A DNA stretch of 64,000 bases from G963668655 sp963668655 (lineage in GTDB: Bacteria; Myxococcota_A; SURF-8), in assembly GCA_963668655.2 (NCBI GenBank), contig CAXXPQ010000001.1, positions 186,001-250,000 of the forward strand, written 5' to 3'. Of the stretch, positions 1-7,796 are shown piece after piece. The notes under the pieces were generated by a model. That model worked only from the letters and a program-made list of their open reading frames with translations, was not told the DNA's origin and made no database searches. Each line of letters opens with the position of its first letter. Within the stretch, counting starts at the first letter, position 1. The position numbers were made by a program, and so were the translations under genes.

Positions 1-703
1 GAAAGCCGGTGAAGACGATGCGGAAGTCTTTCGGCCGTTCGGGGTGGTTTTCCACGTGGAGAATCGTCCGGCGCACCGCCAGGGCGGCCTCCGCGATCGT
101 GGGGACATAGGTTTCGAATTCCGTTTCCGAAAGCCTTTCGGGATTTAAAAAGGAGAGTTCGTGAACCAGGGGCGAAAAGGCGAACAGTCTTTCCGCCAAG
201 ACCTCGATTTCATGCAGGTTTTTCCGGGTAAGCACGGTGTTCACCCGCAGGCCGACGCCCGCCTTCGCGAGATTTTCCAGCGCATTCATCGCCCGGCCGA
301 AAGCTCCCCGCCCCATGATGGCGTCGTGCGTGTTTTCAGAAGCGCCGTGCAGGGAAAGCTGCACGAAGTTCAGGCCCGCCCGCCGGAGCGTCTCCACGCG
401 CGCGGGGTCGTCCAGGCCGGTACCGCTGGTTATCAGGCCGCTTGTCACGCCCAGGCGTTTCGCCAGGGCCATCAGCACGGGCAGGTGGGGGCAGAGCAGC
501 GGCTCGCCGCCGGAAAAGAGCGCCTGTTTTCTTCCAAGCCGGGCGGCCAGTTGGACCTTTTCCGCCAAAGCTCTTTTGGAGGGAGCCGGAAGCTCGCGGC
601 GCTTTTTACATTCGCAGAAGGCGCAGTCGTACGGGCAAGCGTAGCCCAGCTTGATTTTCGCCCGGGTGTATACGTCGTCCCGTTTTTCGCTGCGCCCGGC
701 CAT
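1..703 (-). CDS. Radical SAM protein, C-terminus beyond window edge
   Basis: Reading the minus strand from an ATG at 703 gives 234 codons without a stop before the window edge, so the 3' end of the gene is missing. Cys23, Cys27 and Cys30 form the CX3CX2C motif (ACPYDCAFC) that binds the radical SAM 4Fe-4S cluster, and a GGEPLL motif follows, as expected for SAM binding. LSLHG and NTVLTRKN segments fit later strands of the radical SAM barrel. The gene starts 13 bases after the GH92 lipoprotein stop on the same strand, so the two are probably co-transcribed. The substrate cannot be told from this fragment; an auxiliary-cluster (SPASM) domain could lie in the missing part. The family is clear, the function is not. 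Confidence 0.88.
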   Translation of the reverse strand, partial: MAGRSEKRDDVYTRAKIKLGYACPYDCAFCECKKRRELPAPSKRALAEKVQLAARLGRKQALFSGGEPLLCPHLPVLMALAKRLGVTSGLITSGTGLDDPARVETLRRAGLNFVQLSLHGASENTHDAIMGRGAFGRAMNALENLAKAGVGLRVNTVLTRKNLHEIEVLAERLFAFSPLVHELSFLNPERLSETEFETYVPTIAEAALAVRRTILHVENHPERPKDFRIVFTGF

Positions 704-716
704 GATCGCGTTTCGC

Positions 717-3122
717 CTATTCCCAGACGGCCGCGCTTCCCCAATCGGAGGGATTCGGCCCCATTTCGAAGTGCAGGACGCCGCCCTGGGCGATGTCGGC
801 GTGGTCGAACCAGGGTTCGTTCAAGGCTTCGCCGTTCAGGGTGACGGACTGGACGTACCGATTTTCGTCGGAGGTTCCGGGCGCTTCCACGATCAGCGCG
901 TGTTCGCCCATGGTCATTTCCACCCGCTCGAACAGGGGGCTGCCTACAAGATAGGTGGTGGTTCCGCTGATGGGATAGAAGCCCGTGGCGGAGAAGACGT
1001 ACCAGGCCGAGAGGGTGCCGCAGTCGTCGTTTCCGGGGATACCGTCCGGGTTTTCCGTGTAGACGCGCTCCATGATCCAGCGGACGTAGTACTGGGTCAG
1101 GTCCGGACGGCCCAGCAGGTTGAAGAAATAGGCCGCGTGCAGATCGGGTTCGTTGCCGTGCCAGTAGTAGTGCGGCGGGACGATGCCGTAGTTGGGGCCC
1201 TGGCTCTCGGCTTCGGATTGTTCGAAGAATTCCGTAAGCTTCGCCAGCATGGCGGCCTCTGATCCGAAGAGATCCACCAGTCCTTTCGGATCGTGGGGAG
1301 TCAGCCACAGATATTGCCAGGCGTTGCCCTCGGTGAAGACGTCCGTCCAGGGCAGGGGATCGAAGCCCTCCGCCCAGGTGCCGTCTCCGTTCTTGCCCCA
1401 AAAAAAGGCGATGTCTTCTTTCCAGAGATGCTTGTAGTTGCCCGCGCGTTCCTTGTACAGAGCGGCGTTTTCCGCATCGTCCAGGGCGGCGGCGAGATTG
1501 GCCACCGCGTCGTCGGCCAGGGCGTATTCCATGGTTTTGGACACCGAACCGCCGTGCAGATCGGCATGAACGTAACCGCTTTCCACGTATTCCTTGCTTT
1601 CGCCTTCCTCCACCGGTGTCTGGGCGTGGGCCAGCATGCCTTCGTAGGCCGTGGCCGCGTCGAAGGCCCGCACGCCCTTCAGATAGGCGTCCGCCAGAAT
1701 TACGTCCGCCGGGCGGCCCACCATGCAGCCCGTGTAGCCGGACCCCATGGGCCATTTCGGCAGCTTGCCGCCCTGTTCGTACATGCGCACGAGCGACTGC
1801 ATCATGTCCGCGCTTTCGTTTCGGGCCACGAGGTTCAGCAGGGGATGCTGGGTGCGGTAGGTGTCCCACATGGAAAAGTCCGTGTAATACGTGAAGTTTT
1901 CCGCCGTGTGCGCCATGCCGTCGAAGCCCGTGTAGCCGCCGTCCGCGTCCGAAAAGATGTCCGGCATGAAGAAGGAATGGTAGACGGCCGTGGCCATGAT
2001 GGTGCGCTGGCGCTCGCTGCCGCCGAAAAAGCGCACCCGGTCGATGGTTTCCTCCCAGCGATCCTCCAACGTCTGCCGGGCCGCTTCGAAATCCCAGTCC
2101 GGAAGCTCGGCCTCCAGGTTGGCCCGGGCGTTTTCCACGCCGACGAAAGACAGCGCGATCCGCACTTCCAGGGGCGCGCCGTCCGAGATGTCGAAGGTGA
2201 AGTAGGCCCCGAAGTCCGCGCCGCCCGCCGTGGCGGAATCCTCCGTGATTTCACCGTTTTCCCAGGTTCCGGAGGTCTGAAACGCCTTGTTGAAGCGCGC
2301 GCTGAAGTACACCCACACGCCGTCGTAGCGTCCCGAGAATCCGTCGTAAACGCGCAGGCCGCCTTCCACCCGGCTTTCGGCGGGAACGATCGTCACCGTA
2401 CCGTCCTCCACGCGGCCGTCGTTGCAGGTATGCGCCAGGTCGAGCAGCACGCTGGCCGTCGTCACGCTCTCCGGGTAGGTATAACGGTGGTGGGCGGCGC
2501 GCTCGGTGGCGGTGAGTTCCACCCGCGCCCCACTGTCGTCCAGGGTGACGGCGTAGTAGCCCGGCATGGCCTCTTCGGTGGCCTTGTCGAAGGTGGACAT
2601 GTAATTGTCCTCCTTGATCGCCTCTTCATCCACCGCTCCCGCGATGGGCGTCAGTTGAATATTTCCGTACGCGGCGATGCCCACGCCGTACATGTGCGTG
2701 TGGGCGAAACCGGTCAGGATCACGTCTTCCGTGTAATAGCCGCCGTTGTGGTAAATGGGCGTGGTGCCGTAGGTTCCCCGGCTTTCCGGGCCGGGGGCGA
2801 TCAGGCCGAAGGGCGCTTTCGGACCGGGAAAACCGCTGCCGATGCCGAAGCCCGTTCCCCCGGTGGCGATGAAGGGATTGACCTCCTCCACCGCGCGGTA
2901 GTCCGGCCAGGACTCTTCGATGTCTCCCTCGCCCGCGTCGTCGTCCCCGTCCACGGGCGGTTCGCCGTCGCCGTCGGGGGCCGTTTCGCCGTCGCCGTCC
3001 GTCGCGTCGTCTCCGTCCGTGGAATCGTCGCCGTCCGGAAGCCCCGAATCCGAGCTTTCCGAGCAGGCCGCAAGCAGAAGAACGAACAGCATCCCCAACA
3101 ACAACAGGCCGGATTTCTTCAT
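717..3122 (-). CDS. GH92 family alpha-mannosidase-like lipoprotein
   Basis: 801 residues. The N-terminus is a lipoprotein signal with lipobox LLAAC, followed by a DGD-rich spacer (about residues 25-65). From residue about 75 the protein matches glycoside hydrolase family 92: VNPFIATGG near the start, FAHTHMYG, then YHSFFMPDIF, WDTYRTQHPLLN and GYTGCMVG in the (alpha/alpha)6 domain. The expected catalytic acid is Glu658 in HGNEPD, and the catalytic base pair is Asp699/Asp700 in GNDDCG. GH92 enzymes are calcium-dependent exo-alpha-mannosidases, mostly alpha-1,2, acting on N-glycan or mannan side chains. The enzyme should be anchored to a membrane and face the periplasm or cell surface. The radical SAM gene follows after 13 bases. 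A ribosome binding site AAAGGG precedes the ATG. Linkage specificity is not resolved. Confidence 0.93.
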   Translation of the reverse strand: MKKSGLLLLGMLFVLLLAACSESSDSGLPDGDDSTDGDDATDGDGETAPDGDGEPPVDGDDDAGEGDIEESWPDYRAVEEVNPFIATGGTGFGIGSGFPGPKAPFGLIAPGPESRGTYGTTPIYHNGGYYTEDVILTGFAHTHMYGVGIAAYGNIQLTPIAGAVDEEAIKEDNYMSTFDKATEEAMPGYYAVTLDDSGARVELTATERAAHHRYTYPESVTTASVLLDLAHTCNDGRVEDGTVTIVPAESRVEGGLRVYDGFSGRYDGVWVYFSARFNKAFQTSGTWENGEITEDSATAGGADFGAYFTFDISDGAPLEVRIALSFVGVENARANLEAELPDWDFEAARQTLEDRWEETIDRVRFFGGSERQRTIMATAVYHSFFMPDIFSDADGGYTGFDGMAHTAENFTYYTDFSMWDTYRTQHPLLNLVARNESADMMQSLVRMYEQGGKLPKWPMGSGYTGCMVGRPADVILADAYLKGVRAFDAATAYEGMLAHAQTPVEEGESKEYVESGYVHADLHGGSVSKTMEYALADDAVANLAAALDDAENAALYKERAGNYKHLWKEDIAFFWGKNGDGTWAEGFDPLPWTDVFTEGNAWQYLWLTPHDPKGLVDLFGSEAAMLAKLTEFFEQSEAESQGPNYGIVPPHYYWHGNEPDLHAAYFFNLLGRPDLTQYYVRWIMERVYTENPDGIPGNDDCGTLSAWYVFSATGFYPISGTTTYLVGSPLFERVEMTMGEHALIVEAPGTSDENRYVQSVTLNGEALNEPWFDHADIAQGGVLHFEMGPNPSDWGSAAVWE

Positions 3123-3231
3123 GATTTTCCCTTTATTGCGGAGTTACACATCCGGAAGAAGCCCGTACGGGCGGGTCGTATGAAGCGGGGGGACGGAAAA
3201 GCCGTCCGCCTCTCGAAGCCGGTTCCGGCCG

Positions 3232-3765
3232 TCAATGTCCGGGCAGATCCTTCAGTACCGACAGCTTGTCCCGGTAGAGCGAACGGATCTCCACGAAATC
3301 CTTCGGAAGCAGTCGCAGGGCCTTGGCGATGGTCTGCACCGCCGCGTTTTCCTCCGGACTGATTTCGTCGTCGGCGGCCGCCACGGCGAAGAGGCAGCTC
3401 AGCACCACCTTCTTTTGGTCCGCGTCGCAGAGTTCGTTCATCTCGCGGGTGTAGAGATGGTCCTCCAGCCCCACCAAGGTTTCGGCGCGTTCCGCGATGA
3501 GCCGGGTCACCAGGTCGGCCTCGTCTTCCGGCAGGCCGGACATGTGCCGCAGAATCGCCCGAATGCGCCCGGTTTCCTCGGCCGAGATTTCGCCGTCCGA
3601 AAACGCCACCCGCCCCAGCAAACCGCCGAAGGCCGCCAGGTAGCGCAGACGCTCGGGAGGCAGGTCCGACAGGCGTTCCGCCAGATCGCGGCCCAGGCTG
3701 GTTTCGCCCTCCGGCCGTTCGGTCTTCTTCCCCAATCCCAATCGTTCGATCCATGCGTGTTTCAT
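3232..3765 (-). CDS. TerB-like (tellurite-resistance TerB family) protein
   Basis: 177 residues from the ATG at 3765 (MKHAWIERLG). An ATG four codons upstream is possible; longer extensions run into a region with no coding character. The protein is alpha-helical with two similar acidic segments, FSDGEISAEE and ADDEISPEE, each followed by a helix. This is the pattern of TerB/DjlA-N-type domains, where conserved acidic residues line a putative metal site. No signal peptide or membrane segment is visible, so it is probably cytoplasmic. It is monocistronic and divergent from the secreted protein at 3946. The actual function of single TerB domains is poorly defined, and there is no ter operon here, so tellurite resistance should not be assumed. 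Confidence 0.7.
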   Translation of the reverse strand: MKHAWIERLGLGKKTERPEGETSLGRDLAERLSDLPPERLRYLAAFGGLLGRVAFSDGEISAEETGRIRAILRHMSGLPEDEADLVTRLIAERAETLVGLEDHLYTREMNELCDADQKKVVLSCLFAVAAADDEISPEENAAVQTIAKALRLLPKDFVEIRSLYRDKLSVLKDLPGH

Positions 3766-3886
3766 GGCCGGGATCATACCTCCAAAGCTCCGCCGCAACA
3801 AGGGTTTTTGCCGGGAAAGGGGCATTTCGTCCCGGATCCCCGCGCCGACGTCCCTTTTGGACGAACGGCCCGCATCTTGTTCGAAA

Positions 3887-3915
3887 GGCGCTGCCGTGGT
3901 AAAAGGAAATCGGGA
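3887..3915 (+). promoter_or_regulatory. Predicted promoter of the secreted protein gene at 3946
   Basis: TTGTTC and TAAAAG are separated by exactly 17 bases, and the start codon lies 31 bases after the -10 box. The same -10 box with TTGATC recurs for the helicase gene at 59368. Confidence 0.5.
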
Positions 3916-3945
3916 ACACGGAGATTTCGGCATGGGTGGAAAACG

Positions 3946-6051
3946 ATGACGAAGACGGGAAAAACGAGGAAGCGCCCGGTATCCCTCGCCGGCGCTCTTT
4001 TCGCCATGATGCTCCTGTTCGCGCCGGCCTTCGCGGCTTCGGCCTGCATGGAACAGCCGAAGGAAAACGGCGCTTGGGCTCCGGAGATCTCCCGCGACGA
4101 AACGGCTCCGAAGCCTTCGCTCCGATCCGATTCGCCTGAATCGGCGGAAGACGATCTTCCCTGCCGGTTTCCGGAAAGCGCCGGATCATCGGCGTTCCGG
4201 CCGCTGAAGGATACTCGCGGCGTGGCGGAAACCCTGGCCTGGCTGGAGGATCGGCATGCGGACGCGGATCCCGTCTGCCGGAAATTCCGCACGCGGTTTC
4301 ACGCCGAGGGCTCCGGCGGCGGCGAGAGGGGCGGAAAACGGATGTTCGTTCCGAACGCCCTGCGATGGGGATTGGACGACGCCGGGCGGGGACGCCTGAT
4401 GCGCTGCGTCCTGGCCGCCGTATTGGAGGGCGTCAAGGCCCTGGCCGGGCCGGGTTCGCCCGGATCGCTGCGCTTTTCGGAAGGCATGGTGCGCACGCGG
4501 GAAACCGACCGGCGGCAGTTCCACACGCTGTCGGTGGATTCCGGCCCCGGTTCCGCCCAGAACGGATCCCTGCGGGTGCGGCTGGCGACGAATCCCCTTT
4601 TGCCCGACGCGAGCCTGGGCGTCGCCATCGAGGCCGGAGCGCCGGACGCGGGCCTGTACATGGACGCGGGCTTCCGGGGAGGCGGCTCTTCGGCCCGGGA
4701 ATACCGAAAGGGACTGGAAAACCTGTCGTCGCGGGTGGAAGGCGCCGCCGAAGGATTCTTTTATCTGCCCGCCTTTACGGATGGAATCTCCGTCTGCGCC
4801 CGAGACGAGGCCCGGACGGCGCTTTCGTCGTCCGTTCCTCTGTTTCGCGACCGGCCGGATTTGTTCGCCTGCGACGCCGACTGCGCGGAGGCCCTGGAGC
4901 GCCTGCGGCCGTGGCTGGCGGAGCGCTTTTGCCTGGCGGCCGTTCGCGGGGAAAACGGCGGGCGGGCGCGGCCTGCCGGAACGAACGCCCTTTCCGAAAC
5001 GATTCCGGACGATCGCGTGGCGGATCTGGCCGCCGCCCGGCCCGGCCTGACCTGTCTGGCCGTGCTTCAATCCGTTCCGGACCGGGAACTTCCGCGGCCT
5101 CCCGTCCGGCCGGACCAGTGTCCCGGCCTGGAACCCCTGCTGTCGCTGCTTCGGGCGGCGCTTTCGCCGGAGGACTACGGGCGGACGATTCTGGATCTGC
5201 TGCACGGCACCGCCCGCCCGGATTTTTTCCGCTCGGCGCTTTTGACGGTGGACGGAAGGGTGTTGCGGCGCTTCGTGGAGCCGGGACTTGACGGAAAGAT
5301 CGGAGCGGACGTTCTGGAATGGCTTCCGTTCTGGGCGCGAAACGACATGCCGTATTCGGCGGGAAGGCTGGTGGATCTCTGGCCCGCCGTGCGCCGGGAC
5401 GCCAAAAAGCGAGCGGCGGTGCTGGACGCCCTGGCGGCGGTGGCCGGAGAGGATCGGCTGGATTTCCTCCTCGCGCGGGTGCGGGACCGCACCGCCACGA
5501 AAGCCGTGGTGAAGCGCATGTTCCTCAGCGCCGAAGGCGAGCGCCGGCTGTCGGATTTCGCCGTGGAATCGCTGGACACGGCCAACGAGGACACGGCCGA
5601 GGCCGTGCTGAAACACCGGTTTCCCGGAATGGAATCCCCGCTTTCCTCCGAATGGCGTCCCGCCGTAACGCGCCTGTATCGCAAGACCCGGCGGTTTTCC
5701 ACGCTCCACCGCCTGCACGAGCTTCTTTCGCGGGACGAGCGGGAGGATTGGATCTGGCCGGTGCTTCCGGACGCGCTGATCGACTACATACACAACGCTT
5801 ACGATCCGGAAGAGGACGCCCGGAGACGGCGGCGGGCCGCGGCGTCGCTTTCTCAAGCGGGAGACACCGAGCTTCTTGCCGCCCTGGCGCACGCGCACGC
5901 CGTTTCCCCCGAAGCGGCGAAACGCCTGGCCGCGCCGCTTTCGGATCTGGCGAAAACGAACGCCGGGGCGCGGAAGTTTCTCCTGCGGATTTCGCGCATG
6001 GAGGAAGACCGGGCCGTGAGCGTGGCCCGTCTCGCGCTGGAAAAAGAGTGA
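3946..6051 (+). CDS. Secreted protein of unknown function
   Basis: 701 residues from the ATG at 3946. The reading frame is open upstream to 3235, but the signal peptide (MTKTGKTRKRPVSLAG, a hydrophobic core, then AFAASA) and the promoter at 3887 fix this start. I do not recognise a catalytic motif. The mature N-terminus is rich in charged residues and contains scattered cysteines (for example CMEQP, LPCRF, FACDADC, FCLAAV), which could form disulfides after export. The second half (about residue 370 onward) looks mostly helical, with repeated stretches such as AVLDALAAVAGEDRLDFLL and AVESLD-type helices, so an alpha-solenoid is possible. It sits alone between the TerB-like gene and ackA. Function unknown. 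Confidence 0.75.
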   Translation: MTKTGKTRKRPVSLAGALFAMMLLFAPAFAASACMEQPKENGAWAPEISRDETAPKPSLRSDSPESAEDDLPCRFPESAGSSAFRPLKDTRGVAETLAWLEDRHADADPVCRKFRTRFHAEGSGGGERGGKRMFVPNALRWGLDDAGRGRLMRCVLAAVLEGVKALAGPGSPGSLRFSEGMVRTRETDRRQFHTLSVDSGPGSAQNGSLRVRLATNPLLPDASLGVAIEAGAPDAGLYMDAGFRGGGSSAREYRKGLENLSSRVEGAAEGFFYLPAFTDGISVCARDEARTALSSSVPLFRDRPDLFACDADCAEALERLRPWLAERFCLAAVRGENGGRARPAGTNALSETIPDDRVADLAAARPGLTCLAVLQSVPDRELPRPPVRPDQCPGLEPLLSLLRAALSPEDYGRTILDLLHGTARPDFFRSALLTVDGRVLRRFVEPGLDGKIGADVLEWLPFWARNDMPYSAGRLVDLWPAVRRDAKKRAAVLDALAAVAGEDRLDFLLARVRDRTATKAVVKRMFLSAEGERRLSDFAVESLDTANEDTAEAVLKHRFPGMESPLSSEWRPAVTRLYRKTRRFSTLHRLHELLSRDEREDWIWPVLPDALIDYIHNAYDPEEDARRRRRAAASLSQAGDTELLAALAHAHAVSPEAAKRLAAPLSDLAKTNAGARKFLLRISRMEEDRAVSVARLALEKE

Positions 6052-6075
6052 CGCCATGGCCCCCGCGCCTCCGGT

Positions 6076-6104
6076 TTGCTTTTCCGCCCCGCCGATGGTA
6101 GAAA
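6076..6104 (+). promoter_or_regulatory. Predicted promoter of ackA
   Basis: TTGCTT and TAGAAA are separated by 17 bases, 55 bases before the ackA start codon. Confidence 0.5.
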
Positions 6105-6159
6105 CGACGGCGTCCGCCATCGACGGGCGGAATTCTCCGATCGCGAACACGGAGGCGGC

Positions 6160-7248
6160 ATGCGGCTTTTGGTTCTGAACTGCGGAAGCTCCACGGTTAA
6201 ATACGGGTTTTACGACATCGAAAATCCGGATCCGGATTTCGTCGCGGGCGGGCTGGTGGAGGTTTCTCACGGGCACGAGGCGGCCATCGCGGAGGTTCTG
6301 AAGCGCCTGCCGGGCGATCCGGACGCCGTGATTCACCGCGTGGTCCACGGCGGCGAGCGCCACTACCGGCCCGTGCGGCTCACCCGCGACGTGGAGGAGA
6401 CGCTCCAGGAACTGGCGGACCTCGCGCCCCTGCACAATCCCCCCGCCCTGGCGGGAGTCGAGGCCATGAAGGCCCGCGCCATCCCCCAGATGCTGGCCTT
6501 CGACACCGCCTTTCACCGCGACATGCCGCCGCACGCCGCCGTCTACGCGCTGCCCGTGGAACTGGCGAAACGCCTGGGCATCCGTCGCTACGGCTTCCAC
6601 GGCCTGTCCTACCAGTCCATTCTGCACGCGTATACGCGCATGACGGGCGTTCGCGATCCCAGCCTGGTGATTCTGCACCTGGGCAACGGCGCGTCCGCCG
6701 CCGCCGTGCGCCACGGGCGCTGCATCGACACCAGCATGGGCATGACGCCCCTGGAAGGTCTGCCCATGGGCACGCGGCCGGGGGACATGGATCCGGCCAT
6801 CGTGCCGCATCTGCTGAAAAGCGGCCTGTCGTTGGAAGAGACGGAACGCCTGTTGTGGCGGGAGTCGGGACTTCTCGGACTGGCGGGAAACTCGGACATG
6901 CGCGAGCTTCTGGCCCGCGACGACGAACCCGCGCGGCTGGCGGTGGAGCTTTTCTGCTACCGGGTCCGCAAGACGCTGGGTGCTTACCTGGCGGCCGTGG
7001 GCGACGCGGAAGCCGTCGTGTTTACGGGCGGAATCGGGCAGAACGCCGCGCCGGTGCGCGCCCGCGTGCTGGCGGGACTGGAAAGACTGGGGATTCATTT
7101 CGACGCCCTCCGCAACCGCTCCGGCGGTCCGCGACTCACGTTTCCGGAAAGCCCCGTGCAGGCCTTCGTTCTGCCCGCCGAGGAGGAACGCATGATGGCC
7201 CTTCTGGCCCGCGATCTGCTTCTGGAAATTCCGTCCCCCGAAAAATGA
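6160..7248 (+). CDS. ackA: Acetate kinase
   Basis: 362 residues; the ATG at 6160 follows GGAGGCGGC, a strong ribosome binding site. It interconverts acetate plus ATP with acetyl phosphate plus ADP in the cytosol. Family signatures are present in order: NCGSSTVKYGFY at the N-terminus (signature 1), HRVVHGGERHY, FDTAFH with GFHGLSY, LHLGNGAS, GMTPLEGLPMGTRPGD and FTGGIGQN near the C-terminus. The family is usually near 400 residues; the shortening is mostly in the N-terminal domain between the first signature and the HGGE motif, and no catalytic motif is lost. There is no phosphate acetyltransferase gene next to it, although the two are often adjacent. It has its own predicted promoter. Butyrate or propionate kinase is less likely given the close match to acetate kinase signatures. 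Confidence 0.93.
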   Translation: MRLLVLNCGSSTVKYGFYDIENPDPDFVAGGLVEVSHGHEAAIAEVLKRLPGDPDAVIHRVVHGGERHYRPVRLTRDVEETLQELADLAPLHNPPALAGVEAMKARAIPQMLAFDTAFHRDMPPHAAVYALPVELAKRLGIRRYGFHGLSYQSILHAYTRMTGVRDPSLVILHLGNGASAAAVRHGRCIDTSMGMTPLEGLPMGTRPGDMDPAIVPHLLKSGLSLEETERLLWRESGLLGLAGNSDMRELLARDDEPARLAVELFCYRVRKTLGAYLAAVGDAEAVVFTGGIGQNAAPVRARVLAGLERLGIHFDALRNRSGGPRLTFPESPVQAFVLPAEEERMMALLARDLLLEIPSPEK

Positions 7249-7796
7249 CGAAGGATTGACGAAGAACCGAGGGCGGATTTCCGCCTCCGAAACGGCGCTC
7301 CGAAACCCGCGTTCGTTCTCCCGAAAAAGCCTCGTTTTCGGCGCTCCGCCCGGACGATCGCTTTTTATGCCTTAACCGTATGAATTCACTATGGAATCCG
7401 CTTTATTTTTCCGCATCCGGATGGAACCTGGAAAACGACGCTTTTTCCCGGTTTCCCACCGGCGGGCCTTGGCGATGCAAAATGGATATATCTCCAGTGA
7501 TATCAAGAAGTTACGTCGTTATTTCAAGAAATTCGGCCCCGGACAAAAGCGGCCGATTTTCAAGCGTTCACCCGGACGAAACGCCGAAATCGGCCTTTCG
7601 AACGGAAAATCATGCGCGATATCGGCAGGTTCCCACGCCCTTCCCGATGCGGAATCCGCCCCTTTCCTCCCTTTCCCATGGGAAACGCGCAAAAAGCATT
7701 GTTTCCATTGCGGAATTCGACTATAATCCAAACAGCATCAGGAAATCGAAAATAACGGGACGACGCTTCGAATCCGAACGGCAAAGGAGGTCCGGC
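7249..7796 (+). other. Non-coding stretch upstream of the acylase gene
   Basis: 548 bases between ackA and the acylase lipoprotein. It is locally more AT-rich than its surroundings. A small perfect hairpin GGCGGA-TT-TCCGCC lies at 7272-7285 without a T tract. One frame is open from 7380 into the acylase, but it lacks a ribosome binding site and coding character, and the lipoprotein signal begins only at 7797. The one clear element is the promoter at 7699-7727. Confidence 0.6.
7699..7727 (+). promoter_or_regulatory. Predicted promoter of the acylase lipoprotein gene
   Basis: TTGTTT and a perfect TATAAT box are separated by 17 bases. The start codon at 7797 lies 70 bases downstream and has its own site AAAGGAGG. 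This is one of the best -10 boxes in the window. Confidence 0.7.

Noticed and set aside
7380..7796. N-terminal extension of the acylase protein
   Set aside because: The frame is open but lacks a ribosome binding site and coding character. The lipoprotein signal and AAAGGAGG site mark 7797 as the start, and a TATAAT promoter lies inside the extension.
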